Numbered from the stretch's first letter, positions 24,580 to 32,067 are shown. The stretch: 45,632 nt of DNA from Sulfurimonas sp. SAG-AH-194-C21 (GCF_029215985.1 NZ_JAEMVC010000016.1:1-45632); one strand, 5' to 3'. Program-made: numbers and translations. The notes: generated by a model not told the origin, from the letters alone.

Positions 24580-24609
24580 GAGAAATATAAAAGAAGGAAA
24601 TAAACAACT

Positions 24610-25872
24610 ATGATAGATTTAAAATTATTACAAAAAGATTTTGAAGGTTTAAGTACTTCACTTATGCGCAAAGGTGTAAGTGAAACACTTTTAAATGACT
24701 TAAAAGAAAAAAATGAAACACTCAAAATAGCGAAAGCTGCATTTGAAGAGTTACAAGCGATCCGTAATGCTATGAGTAAAGAGTTTGGTGTTTATAAACG
24801 AGAGGGTAAAGATATCAACGAACTTAAGGCAAGAATCGAAGCAAACAATGTCAAAGTAGATGCTGCCCTAGAAGTACAACGCGAAGCTCAAATAGACTTA
24901 GAAACACTTGCCATGACTGTGCCGAATATGCCAGATGATTCTGTGCCTGATGGAGCGGATGAAAACGAAAACATTGAGATGAAAAAGGTTCTTACCCCTA
25001 AAGCATTTGATTTTAAACCGAAAGAGCACTGGGAACTTGCAGAAGAAAATGGTTGGATAGACTTTGAACGTGGAGCAAAACTCTCAGGAAGCCGTTTTAG
25101 TGTTTCATACGATATGGGAGCGAAACTTGAACGTGCACTCATCAACTTTATGCTTGATTTTAATGCTAAACGCGGGTACCATGAAGTTAGTGTTCCACAC
25201 ATGGTCAACAGAACAGCACTAGAGGGTACAGGTCAACTTCCAAAGTTTGAAAACGACCTTTACAAGATAGAGGGTCAAGATATGTTTATGATTCCAACCG
25301 GTGAAGTTCCATTAACAAACCTTTTTCAAGGCGAGATCATTCCTTATGAGCAACTCCCTATTAAAATGACAGGATATACATCTTGTTACAGAAAAGAAGC
25401 AGGAGCAGCAGGGCGAGACACTCGTGGTATGATACGTCAGCACCAGTTTCATAAGGTAGAGCTTGTCTGTATAACAAAGTCTGAAACAAGTGACACAATC
25501 TTTAACGAGATGATAGAGTGTGCCTCAGATATATTAACAGCATTAGAACTTCCTCACCGTTTAATGCAACTATGTACCGGTGACTTAGGTTTTGGTGCCG
25601 CTAAAACTGTAGATATCGAAGTATGGTTACCGGGACAAGATCAGTATCGTGAAATAAGCTCTATCTCAAACACAAGAGACTTCCAAGCTCGTCGTGCAAA
25701 GATAAGATATAAAGACAAAGAAACAAAGAAAAATACTTTTGTAAATACACTTAATGGTTCTTCTTTAGCAGTAGGTCGTACACTTGTAGCAATTATGGAA
25801 AACAACCAAAACGCAGATGGAAGTATAGATATTCCTGAAGTATTGAAGCCTTATTTGAATATGGGTGCATAG
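24610..25872 (+). CDS. serS: Seryl-tRNA synthetase
   Basis: SerRS charges tRNA-Ser. The 420-residue class II synthetase has the N-terminal helical tRNA-binding arm (about 1-110), motif 1 around [11 protein letters not shown], motif 2 with [24 protein letters not shown] (in two adjacent parts), and motif 3 near [20 protein letters not shown]. Also visible are TGEVPLTN and the active-site [15 protein letters not shown]. Length is standard. AGAAGGAAA precedes the ATG. The gene is followed by a good terminator that marks the boundary of the toxin-antitoxin island. Confidence 0.98.
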   Translation: MIDLKLLQKDFEGLSTSLMRKGVSETLLNDLKEKNETLKIAKAAFEELQAIRNAMSKEFGVYKREGKDINELKARIEANNVKVDAALEVQREAQIDLETLAMTVPNMPDDSVPDGADENENIEMKKVLTPKAFDFKPKEHWELAEENGWIDFERGAKLSGSRFSVSYDMGAKLERALINFMLDFNAKRGYHEVSVPHMVNRTALEGTGQLPKFENDLYKIEGQDMFMIPTGEVPLTNLFQGEIIPYEQLPIKMTGYTSCYRKEAGAAGRDTRGMIRQHQFHKVELVCITKSETSDTIFNEMIECASDILTALELPHRLMQLCTGDLGFGAAKTVDIEVWLPGQDQYREISSISNTRDFQARRAKIRYKDKETKKNTFVNTLNGSSLAVGRTLVAIMENNQNADGSIDIPEVLKPYLNMGA

Positions 25873-25900
25873 TTATTGATGGGAATTTGATAAAACAGTT

Positions 25901-25932
25901 AAAAGTGACTGCCTATTAGCAGCCACTTTTTA
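25901..25932 (+). terminator. Rho-independent terminator after serS
   Basis: AAAAGTG pairs with CACTTTT, continued by CTGC/GCAG across one mismatch, with a CTATTA loop and a TTTTT end. It lies 28 bases after the serS stop. A diverged copy occurs at 27212-27242. Confidence 0.8.
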
Positions 25933-25989
25933 AGTTAGATTTCTTAATGGGTTTCATGTAATCATCGTAAATTTTATACTACAATCCGT

Positions 25990-26187
25990 CTAGGCACTTT
26001 TTAAAATAGTAGGTATATTAATTTCATGTGGGTTGTTTTTAACATTTAAAACTTCCACAGAAACTATTTCATCATTTCTATTATAGTCAACAATAACATC
26101 TGTTTTTACCTCTTCACTCTCAATGATTTTATCATCAGAAAATTCAACATAGATACTATCTGTTTCATTGTCATATACTATTTTCAT
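25990..26187 (-). CDS. DUF2283 protein, antitoxin-like
   Basis: The 65-residue product reads KIVYDNETDSIYVEFSDDK and DVIVDYNRNDEIVSVEVLNV, the characteristic DUF2283 pattern. The ATG at 26187 is preferred over an in-frame TTG at 26193 because the upstream reading frame ends with an overlapping ATGA. DUF2283 genes are often found downstream of a small DUF4258-like gene and are proposed to form toxin-antitoxin pairs. Here the upstream partner appears broken (26184-26370), leaving a possible orphan antitoxin. Function is inferred from context only. Confidence 0.75.
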   Translation of the reverse strand: MKIVYDNETDSIYVEFSDDKIIESEEVKTDVIVDYNRNDEIVSVEVLNVKNNPHEINIPTILKSA

Positions 26188-26370
26188 TTGCAACCCTTTT
26201 TTCGCATATTTCTATCAAAGTAAGCTGTTATAATCACTCCAGTGGTAGGATTTATCACAACCTTAAAACATCGACTTTCATTTTCTAAAATTAGATATAG
26301 TTGTTATAATATTGGCTTGCCGCTGAGATTGATTGTTATTTTCTAGCCATTTTTCAAAAGTATTTTGCAT
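26184..26370 (-). pseudogene. Broken DUF4258-like partner of the DUF2283 gene
   Basis: Two overlapping minus-strand frames make up the remnant. The first (26278-26370, from ATG) encodes MQNTFEKWLENNNQSQ and stops after 30 residues. The second (26184-26303) has no start codon and encodes ...YLILENESRCFKVVINP then TTGVIITAYFDRN, a typical DUF4258 C-terminus. It ends in an ATGA overlap with the DUF2283 start. A frameshift and/or internal deletion of one ancestral gene best explains this. Bases 26371-26500 hold nothing else that I can support. Confidence 0.55.
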
Positions 26371-26500
26371 TTAAACCTTTAATATCGTTAATATATATGA
26401 TTGTATCTAAAACCACTAAAACATCTTCGAAACAGCCTTAAACTTCTTAGTCTCATCTACTTTTGCAATTAAGTCACATTTTCTATTTGTGGCCTAATTA

Positions 26501-26509
26501 TGCTACAAT
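26501..26509 (+). promoter_or_regulatory. Extended -10 promoter for the dinJ/yafQ-type module
   Basis: TGCTACAAT ends 27 bases before the ATG at 26536, and AAGGAG at 26526-26531 is the ribosome-binding site. No clear antitoxin operator palindrome is seen. Confidence 0.5.
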
Positions 26510-26535
26510 ATACTATTAGAATATAAGGAGCAATT

Positions 26536-26793
26536 ATGTCTTTAAATGCAACAGTAAGAGCAAGAGTAGATGAATCATTAAAATTTAATGCTGAGCATAT
26601 CTTAAAAGAGATAGGTTTAACTACTTCTCAAGCAATCAATATATTTTTAAAAAAAGTAGTGTCTGAACACGGTATACCATTTGAGTTGAAAGTTCCAAGT
26701 AATAGACTAAAAACTGCTATGGATGAAGCAAAAAATCTAGCAGGTACATATCACGACAGTGTAGATGATATGATGAAAGATTTAAAATCTTGA
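26536..26793 (+). CDS. dinJ: RelB/DinJ-family antitoxin
   Basis: The 85-residue protein starts SLNATVRARVDESLKFNAEHILKEIG, then LTTSQAINIFLKKVVSEHGIPF, the ribbon-helix-helix DNA-binding motif of DinJ/RelB antitoxins. The C-terminal part (about 55-85) should wrap the toxin. It overlaps the toxin gene by four bases and has its own promoter. It should repress the operon alone and with YafQ. Confidence 0.92.
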   Translation: MSLNATVRARVDESLKFNAEHILKEIGLTTSQAINIFLKKVVSEHGIPFELKVPSNRLKTAMDEAKNLAGTYHDSVDDMMKDLKS

Positions 26794-27065
26794 TAAAGTA
26801 TCGCCTTTTTAAGACTAACTCTTTTAAACGAGCCTATAAAAGGCAGAGACTCTCAGACGAAGAAGATTTAGCATATATTGATGTTGTCTATAATTTACTA
26901 TGTGGCAATGAACTTATCCAAAAGTATAAAGATCATCAACTTATCGGGAAACTAAAAGATTTTAGAGAGTGCCATATTAAACCTGACCTACTTTTAATTT
27001 ATATAATTGAGGACAATACTTTGAAATTAGTAGACATTGGTTCGCACAGTGAGTTATTTGATTAA
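26790..27065 (+). CDS. yafQ: YafQ-family mRNA interferase toxin
   Basis: YafQ cleaves mRNA on the ribosome. The 91-residue product keeps H49, H62, D66, H86 and F90, aligning with the E. coli YafQ catalytic set (H50, H63, D67, H87, F91) in segments KDHQLIGKL, RECHIKPD and GSHSELF. Leucine replaces the tryptophan that follows the aspartate in E. coli. The start is a TTG overlapping the dinJ stop, which should keep toxin synthesis low and coupled to antitoxin. The module looks intact. A broken second copy of its 3' end lies at 28236-28326. Confidence 0.92.
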   Translation: MIKYRLFKTNSFKRAYKRQRLSDEEDLAYIDVVYNLLCGNELIQKYKDHQLIGKLKDFRECHIKPDLLLIYIIEDNTLKLVDIGSHSELFD

Positions 27066-27211
27066 AAGCAGTATAACACAAGCCTATCCACTGCCGAAAC
27101 AATTCCTAAGCAGAAAATAGACTCAAAAAAGAGAAGAGAATTTTACTTTTTCTTCTCTCTCCATTCTATCCTTAGCATCAATTCCCATAAGAAATAGTCC
27201 AGTCTTAATGG

Positions 27212-27242
27212 AGTGGTTACCTATTATCAGCCACTTTTCAAG
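27212..27242 (+). repeat. Diverged copy of the serS terminator hairpin
   Basis: This 31-base stretch matches 25904-25934 at 26 positions by my alignment, including CCTATTA and CAGCCACTTTT. It still forms AGTGG/CCACT with a short T run. Bases 27066-27211 hold no gene that I can support. Confidence 0.65.
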
Positions 27243-27264
27243 AACTAATTAGATGGATTTTACT

Positions 27265-27417
27265 TTAATATTTTCTTTGTCTATAAATAGTTAAAACATG
27301 AATTCTATCTTCGATGATTTGAAAGACTGTTGTATACTTTTTATAAATTAAGTCATGTGTATCTTCAGTATCAGTATAGTAACTTTTTCTACATCGTGTT
27401 AAGAATTCAACACCTTG
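27265..27417 (-). pseudogene. RelE/ParE-type toxin remnant
   Basis: A minus-strand frame of 50 codons without any start codon encodes VEFLTRCRKSYYTD, then DLIYKKYTTVFQIIEDRI and HVLTIYRQRKY, the C-terminal half of a RelE/ParE-superfamily toxin. It directly follows, and overlaps in another frame, the antitoxin at 27399-27614. The N-terminal half of a normal ~95-residue toxin is missing, so it is an internally deleted or truncated relic. Confidence 0.7.
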
Positions 27418-27614
27418 TCAAAGGCTTCATCAATGGATAAACCCTTATCATTAGATATATTATTAATCGCATTTTGAACTTTTACTTGTGCTGCTTCACA
27501 AGAAACACTATTTAATTCTTTTGTTACTGAGATTTTCTCTTTTGGTAAAATATCAAGTAAGCCCATAAATTTATCAAAGATAGAATCATCAATTTTTAAT
27601 TGTAATATGTGCAT
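27399..27614 (-). CDS. Antitoxin-like small protein with degraded toxin partner
   Basis: The 71-residue protein begins HILQLKIDDSIFDKFMGLLDILPKEKI and ends ISNDKGLSIDEAFDKVLNS, a layout common to antitoxins paired with RelE/ParE toxins in Campylobacterota. I do not place it in a named family with certainty. It is followed by the toxin remnant at 27265-27417. It may be an orphan antitoxin still able to neutralise related toxins, which is inference. Confidence 0.6.
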   Translation of the reverse strand: MHILQLKIDDSIFDKFMGLLDILPKEKISVTKELNSVSCEAAQVKVQNAINNISNDKGLSIDEAFDKVLNS

Positions 27615-27681
27615 CAGATAAATCCTTTAATTTAATTATCACTATTATAGCTTATGTTAATAAATCTAATAAAAGTTGGAA

Positions 27682-27701
27682 TGTCCCCTATAAACTGGAC
27701 A
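27682..27701. repeat. Short inverted repeat in the TA island
   Basis: TGTCC and GGACA flank a 10-base spacer in the 107-base gap between two TA modules. It may end the Phd/RelE transcript or be an operator; the arms are short. Confidence 0.3.
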
Positions 27702-27721
27702 ATAAGCAACTCAGTAGTTTA

Positions 27722-27988
27722 TTAACTAGATGTATATGCATTTTTTCTATGTCTAACTCTTACAATTTCTATCATCAATTTGTCATCTTCAATAAAGTAT
27801 ACAACTCGATAATTACCAACTCTAATTCTAAAGTTGTGTTCTGTTCCTAGTAATTTTTTATGATTTGATGGATGAGGATCTGAAGCTAGATTTTCTACTG
27901 CTTCTAGTATCTTTGGTATTTGTTGTTTATCAATTTTACGAAGTTCTTTTTTAGCTGATGTTTTCCATTCAATACTATAGAGTGCCAT
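27722..27988 (-). CDS. RelE/ParE-family toxin
   Basis: The 88-residue protein has ALYSIEWKTSAKKELRKID, then FRIRVGNYRVVYFI and VRVRHRKNAY, the standard RelE fold with the basic residues that contact mRNA. It lies downstream of, and overlaps by 14 bases, a Phd/YefM-like antitoxin gene, so the module is antitoxin first. It looks intact. The most likely activity is ribosome-dependent mRNA cleavage, although ParE-type gyrase inhibition cannot be excluded from sequence alone. Confidence 0.9.
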   Translation of the reverse strand: MALYSIEWKTSAKKELRKIDKQQIPKILEAVENLASDPHPSNHKKLLGTEHNFRIRVGNYRVVYFIEDDKLMIEIVRVRHRKNAYTSS

Positions 27989-28175
27989 CAGCTCTTAACT
28001 CATTTAAAAAGTCTGCATGAGAAGTCGACTCTTCATCTTTTCTATCAGCAATAGCAGTTAAGTCTTCAATATCTTCTAACATATTTTCAAATTCTTCCAT
28101 ACCTATTACTACAGATACTTTATCACCTTTATCATCAGTAATATATTGTGGATGTAAATTTATTGGCATTGTCAT
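27975..28175 (-). CDS. Phd/YefM-like antitoxin
   Basis: The 66-residue product reads INLHPQYITDDKGDKVSVVIGMEEFENMLEDIED, matching the Phd/YefM N-terminal DNA-binding dimer domain with its VVI and EEFE landmarks. The acidic tail should bind the RelE toxin. AGAGGA precedes the ATG. It overlaps the toxin start by 14 bases. Confidence 0.85.
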   Translation of the reverse strand: MTMPINLHPQYITDDKGDKVSVVIGMEEFENMLEDIEDLTAIADRKDEESTSHADFLNELRADGTL

Positions 28176-28235
28176 AATAAATATCCTCTTTTTTAGTTCT
28201 TATTATTATAGCTAAAATCGTTTAACAATTATTAT

Positions 28236-28326
28236 AGAGAATGCCACATTAAGCCAGATTTGTTACTTATCTATACTATATTTAAAGCCAGTAAAACTAC
28301 CCTCGCATAGTGAGTTGTTTAACTAG
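28236..28326 (+). pseudogene. Frameshifted second copy of the yafQ 3' end
   Basis: From 28236 the frame encodes RECHIKPDLLLIY, identical over 13 residues to the intact YafQ at 26790-27065. After a divergent, shortened stretch the next frame (from 28303) encodes SHSELFN and a stop. The 5' part and any dinJ are absent, so this is a relic of a duplicated or earlier YafQ module. The rest of the 28176-28363 gap carries the promoter side of the Phd/RelE module and nothing else I can identify. Confidence 0.8.
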
Positions 28327-28363
28327 ACTTCAAAGTAATGTAAAAGATAAAAACAGTGAATAC

Positions 28364-28567
28364 TTACTTATCTTCTTCACTTTTCATTAAAAATGCAGTT
28401 TCATCTAGTAACTTGTAAATAGTTGTTTTTTCTTCATCACTTAGTGATACACCCTCAAACAGGTTCATTTCTCTTAAAGCATCTAAAATATGCCCCTTGG
28501 CAGTAACATAAGCATTTTTTCCCTCAGGACTTAATGCTTCTAATTTTGCATGGTTTTCTTTTGTCAT
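28364..28567 (-). CDS. Small soluble protein of unknown function
   Basis: I do not recognise this 67-residue protein. It is helical and charged: TKENHAKLEALSPEGKNAYV, then GHILDALREMNLFEGVSL and SDEEKTTIYKLLDETAF. No membrane segment or cysteine is present. A strong AGGAG ribosome-binding site eight bases before the ATG supports it as real. It lies between the yafQ relic and the cysteine-rich gene on the same strand, with a 59-base gap. Confidence 0.6.
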   Translation of the reverse strand: MTKENHAKLEALSPEGKNAYVTAKGHILDALREMNLFEGVSLSDEEKTTIYKLLDETAFLMKSEEDK

Positions 28568-28626
28568 GATATGACTCCTACTTTTTAAGATTTTCTATTA
28601 TACTGCAATAAATATACAATACCTAT

Positions 28627-28953
28627 TTAAGAGCAACCACATCCAGTTCCACAACTCTCATCATTAGCTGCTTCAAGTGTCCAGTCATCAGTAGAACCAC
28701 AACCAACATCACAAGTCACACCTGTACTACAACCTGAAACAGCAGTTACATTTATAGCAACTCTTATTACAAAATTGTTTCCGTCTGCTCGCTCAGAGTA
28801 AAACTTATGCTGGGAACAAAATTCTTCATTCATAAGTTCAGCTACTATTTCTGCATAATTGTAGGCATCCTGTTGCGTTTGAAATGTATTATTATTTGTA
28901 TATTCACTTTTTTTAAAACATGCACATTCATTTTCCATTTGTACTGTATACAT
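28627..28953 (-). CDS. Cysteine-rich small protein of unknown function
   Basis: The 108-residue product has nine cysteines: CAC near the N-terminus (C10, C12), one mid-protein, and a Gly/Cys-rich end with SGCSTGVTCDVGCGS and SCGTGCGCS. The middle (about 25-70) looks like a compact alpha/beta domain (AYNYAEIVAELMNEEFC, FVIRVAINV). No signal peptide is seen. The cysteine arrangement suggests metal or metalloid binding, but that is inference; no catalytic motif is recognised. AAGGAG precedes the ATG. It is divergent from the TPR gene. Confidence 0.65.
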   Translation of the reverse strand: MYTVQMENECACFKKSEYTNNNTFQTQQDAYNYAEIVAELMNEEFCSQHKFYSERADGNNFVIRVAINVTAVSGCSTGVTCDVGCGSTDDWTLEAANDESCGTGCGCS

Positions 28954-29087
28954 AAAGTATCTCCTTAAGGTGATTTAATAGTCGAATTATAGTTATTCTA
29001 AGAAAAATAAACATACAGTTTAAAAAGTACTTTATAAACATAAGCTATTAGGGAATCAAGACTTCAAACTTATATAGGTACTATTTT

Positions 29088-29096
29088 TGCTATAAT
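29088..29096 (+). promoter_or_regulatory. Extended -10 promoter for the TPR gene
   Basis: TGCTATAAT ends 27 bases before the ATG at 29124; ATAAGG near 29112-29117 is the ribosome-binding site. Confidence 0.65.
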
Positions 29097-29123
29097 AAAG
29101 CAGTAAAATAGATAAGGTTTTTA

Positions 29124-31454
29124 ATGGCAGAGTTAGAAGAAGAGATAATTATTATTGATGATAGTGAAGCTATTGAAGATTCACACTCGAGCGATGATAA
29201 CAGTGATGAAGAAAACTCAGACTCTAAATCAAAAAAACCGATTATCTTTGCAATCATAGCACTAATTCTTATACTCATTATTGTTGTCACATTTTTAAGC
29301 TTAAGTTCTCAAGAAGAAGAGGAGATGCCTTTTGATGTTGACTTTTTAGATGAAAAACTTGCAAAACCGAACACCCCTGTTGTAGAGCCAAGTAAACTCG
29401 AAAATATGATAGCAAAAGCTAACTATCTCTACACTAATGGCTCAAAAGAGAAAGCACTCTCCTTGTATGCAAGTATTGCTCACTATAGTGAAGCAATCTC
29501 ACAATATAACCTTGGGGTAGCCCAACTTAAGAATGAACAATACCAACTAGCCTTTAATACCTTCTCAAAAGCTATAAAAAATGATGAAAAAAGATGTGTT
29601 AGTGCTATAAATGCAGCCGTCTGCGCCCTTCACCTCAATGACAAAGAAAGTTTTAACTATTATATTGGTCTCGCTTATGCATATCTTCCTTATGAAGTAA
29701 ACTCTCCGCTATACTCATACTACTTCACACTTATAAGCTACTATAAAAAAGACTATTTAAATGCACTTAACTCATTAAAGAACTCTACCTCAGATGAATA
29801 TCCAAATATTCAAAAAAATCTTAAAGCAAAGATAAATGCACTGTATGAAAATGACTATATAGCGATAGAAGTAATGGAGAAAAACTTTAATGATTTAGAT
29901 GACTTTAGTCTTGGACTTTTATATGCTAGAGTAGGAGACTTTACTCTTGCTGTCAATCATTTTGATGAAGCTATTATTAAAAATATTCAACCTGTAAAAT
30001 CACAACTTGCACTTGGACTGATAAATATAAAACTAGGTAACTTGCAAAAAGCGGCAAGCCAAATAAAAAACATTACAGATATGTATCCAGACGAAATTTA
30101 TACACACTATCCAATAAAGGTAATACTTAAGCCTTCACTCTTTAATGTAGAAAAAGCACAGTATCGTTATAGAAATACAATTTTAAATACTAAAAACACC
30201 ATTTATCAAAAGATATTTGCTTTTTCTCCTTACAAGATATTTAATGCAAATCAAACTATTAGTTATATTCGTAAGGGAAATGCAAATATATATATAGATA
30301 ATATCCAATCAGCAAAAGAGTATCTCAGAACTAGTTCTGCATCATCAAGTGTAAATATAGGGATCACGAAAGCCATAAAAAAAGCTCTAAACCTAAAAAT
30401 ACGAGATGCTAATCGTGATTTGCAAGTCTTAGTAAAGATACAACCTAAACACTCAATCTTACAATATAATCTTGCATTAACCTATGCACAGATGGGAGAC
30501 TTAAAAAAAGCAAATGAGCACTTTTTACGTTCATACTATTTAGATGCAAAAAATTATCTCTCGGGAATTTATGCAATAATGACCAGTCAACTTATGAATA
30601 AAAATTCTCAAAAGATTCGTTCCATGATTACAAACGCCGTGAATGATGAGGAGATGAGTGAAGAAAAAGAGTTTTATAAAACTCTTTTATTTATTAGTGA
30701 AAATAATTACCTCTCTGCTGTTGACTGGTTAGATAAAGATTATAAACAAAGGCCACTATATCTTTTACTAGATACACTTATTGCTTTAAAGCTTAACAAG
30801 TTAGATGTAGCACAAAAAGCAAGTCATACACTGACAATATTACTTCCCGATGAGATACTTCCTCATCTTTTATATATTGACTCACATTTTTCAAAACTCA
30901 AAACAAAAGAGTATGCGTTTAGTGTCTTAAACTATTTAAAAAGTGTCAACTTTAGTTTTAATGACTTATATTACGGACCATATATTACCCGTTACTTATA
31001 CATACAAGAGAACCTTATCATAGGAAAACTCTACTTCTTACGCCAGCAGCTCAAATATGTACTAGAAACAACAAATAATGAGACTCAAGAGATAGAGAGT
31101 GCTTTAGCATTAGCGTCACTTTTTGATAAACAGTTTGAAGAGTCTTATACTCTTTATAACCACCTCATTGATGAACTTAAAGTACAAGATGCCTACACTT
31201 TGTTTCTCGGTGCGGTAGCTTCAACGGTAGCTTCTCATCATGGAAATGCAATAGCACTACTTGAACTGTCAAAACTTAAAAATGGCAATTTATATGAGAG
31301 TCGTTATGCCCTTGCCTTACTTTACTTAGAAGCTAAGAATAATAAAGGTGCAGTGATTCAGTTGTCGAGGATAGAGAAGGATGGATTTAGTTCGAACTTC
31401 TTTGACTTTGAGATTAATACAAATGAGTTATTGTTTAAGAAAAATAGCCAATAA
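29124..31454 (+). CDS. Large membrane-anchored tetratricopeptide-repeat protein
   Basis: The 776-residue product has an acidic, serine-rich cytoplasmic N-terminus (about 1-37), one membrane helix (39-61) and a long periplasmic helical region. TPR-like repeats are visible, for example AISQYNLGVAQLKNEQYQLAFNTF in the first third, DFSLGLLYARVGDFTLAVNHF, and SILQYNLALTYAQMGDLKKANEHF. I know of large TPR proteins of this architecture in Campylobacterota, without assigned function. A scaffold for envelope or motility complexes is speculation. Its last 20 bases overlap the 3' end of the convergent PSD-like gene. Confidence 0.8.
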   Translation: MAELEEEIIIIDDSEAIEDSHSSDDNSDEENSDSKSKKPIIFAIIALILILIIVVTFLSLSSQEEEEMPFDVDFLDEKLAKPNTPVVEPSKLENMIAKANYLYTNGSKEKALSLYASIAHYSEAISQYNLGVAQLKNEQYQLAFNTFSKAIKNDEKRCVSAINAAVCALHLNDKESFNYYIGLAYAYLPYEVNSPLYSYYFTLISYYKKDYLNALNSLKNSTSDEYPNIQKNLKAKINALYENDYIAIEVMEKNFNDLDDFSLGLLYARVGDFTLAVNHFDEAIIKNIQPVKSQLALGLINIKLGNLQKAASQIKNITDMYPDEIYTHYPIKVILKPSLFNVEKAQYRYRNTILNTKNTIYQKIFAFSPYKIFNANQTISYIRKGNANIYIDNIQSAKEYLRTSSASSSVNIGITKAIKKALNLKIRDANRDLQVLVKIQPKHSILQYNLALTYAQMGDLKKANEHFLRSYYLDAKNYLSGIYAIMTSQLMNKNSQKIRSMITNAVNDEEMSEEKEFYKTLLFISENNYLSAVDWLDKDYKQRPLYLLLDTLIALKLNKLDVAQKASHTLTILLPDEILPHLLYIDSHFSKLKTKEYAFSVLNYLKSVNFSFNDLYYGPYITRYLYIQENLIIGKLYFLRQQLKYVLETTNNETQEIESALALASLFDKQFEESYTLYNHLIDELKVQDAYTLFLGAVASTVASHHGNAIALLELSKLKNGNLYESRYALALLYLEAKNNKGAVIQLSRIEKDGFSSNFFDFEINTNELLFKKNSQ

Positions 31455-32067
31455 GGGATTCTGATGCTTTTAGCTCTGAACCTATACTAATGTTCACTCT
31501 AAAGTTTTGAGGTAAATAAACAGTTGTTTTTCCATTTAACATAAGACCATATCTTGCAGTTTGAAAAACTTTTTGCTTATTTTGTAGCTCAACAAAAAGA
31601 GGTGTAAAACTTTGTGCTAAATTATGAATAATTTTAAAAGTATTTTCTTCTTTAGTCGTAAAAGATAGTTCTACATTTTCATTAAGTGTTCTAAAAAGTT
31701 TAGAGTCTCTTGCAACACGTGTTCCATTCTTTTGTACTACATTACTCACTGTAGCGTTTGCAGGCACTCGTAAAATAGCCACATCTCTACAAAAACTTTG
31801 TATTTCTATCTTATATGCATACTCATGATTGCTTAATTCTTCTATACTCTCCATAACACCATCAACAGGGGAAAGAAAACTAGCAGGTTCAAATAAACTC
31901 AATTCTCGTTCTGGATTTCTAAAAGAGTAGCCTATAAAAAGTGTAATGAGGAATGTAACAAAAGCTAAAAAGTCAAAGTCTAAAAATAAAAAAAGTACTA
32001 AAAAGGTTAAACTATAAAGGAAATAGCTTATGCCTTCTTTAGCGAGGGGAAGTAAGTTAGTCTTCAT
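31435..32067 (-). CDS. Phosphatidylserine decarboxylase-like membrane protein lacking the pyruvoyl Gly-Ser
   Basis: The 210-residue protein has two close membrane helices (about 13-45), the FRNPER segment, SPVDGVMESIEEL, and FCRDVAILRVPANATVSNVV, which match short-form phosphatidylserine decarboxylases. In active short enzymes a Gly-Ser in RFGSRV is self-cleaved to make the pyruvoyl group. Here the position reads ARYGLMLNGKTTVYLP, with no serine. Decarboxylase activity is therefore doubtful. It overlaps ftsH by 11 bases and corresponds in order to Cj1115/HP1070 of the cheY-prmA-ftsH cluster. The pssA gene that follows in those genomes is not here. Confidence 0.75.
   Translation of the reverse strand: MKTNLLPLAKEGISYFLYSLTFLVLFLFLDFDFLAFVTFLITLFIGYSFRNPERELSLFEPASFLSPVDGVMESIEELSNHEYAYKIEIQSFCRDVAILRVPANATVSNVVQKNGTRVARDSKLFRTLNENVELSFTTKEENTFKIIHNLAQSFTPLFVELQNKQKVFQTARYGLMLNGKTTVYLPQNFRVNISIGSELKASESLIGYFS

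Noticed and set aside
26416..26493. Minus-strand open stretch encoding DLIAKVDETKKFKAVSKMF before a stop
   Set aside because: It resembles a protein C-terminus, but 25 codons without a start is expected by chance in AT-rich DNA and I recognise no family.
26194..26535. CRISPR-like or phage-like content in the TA island
   Set aside because: No regularly spaced repeats, cas genes, integrase or structural phage genes are seen.
27682..27701. TGTCC...GGACA as a possible IS3-type element end
   Set aside because: No transposase, second end or target duplication is visible nearby; kept only as a short inverted repeat.
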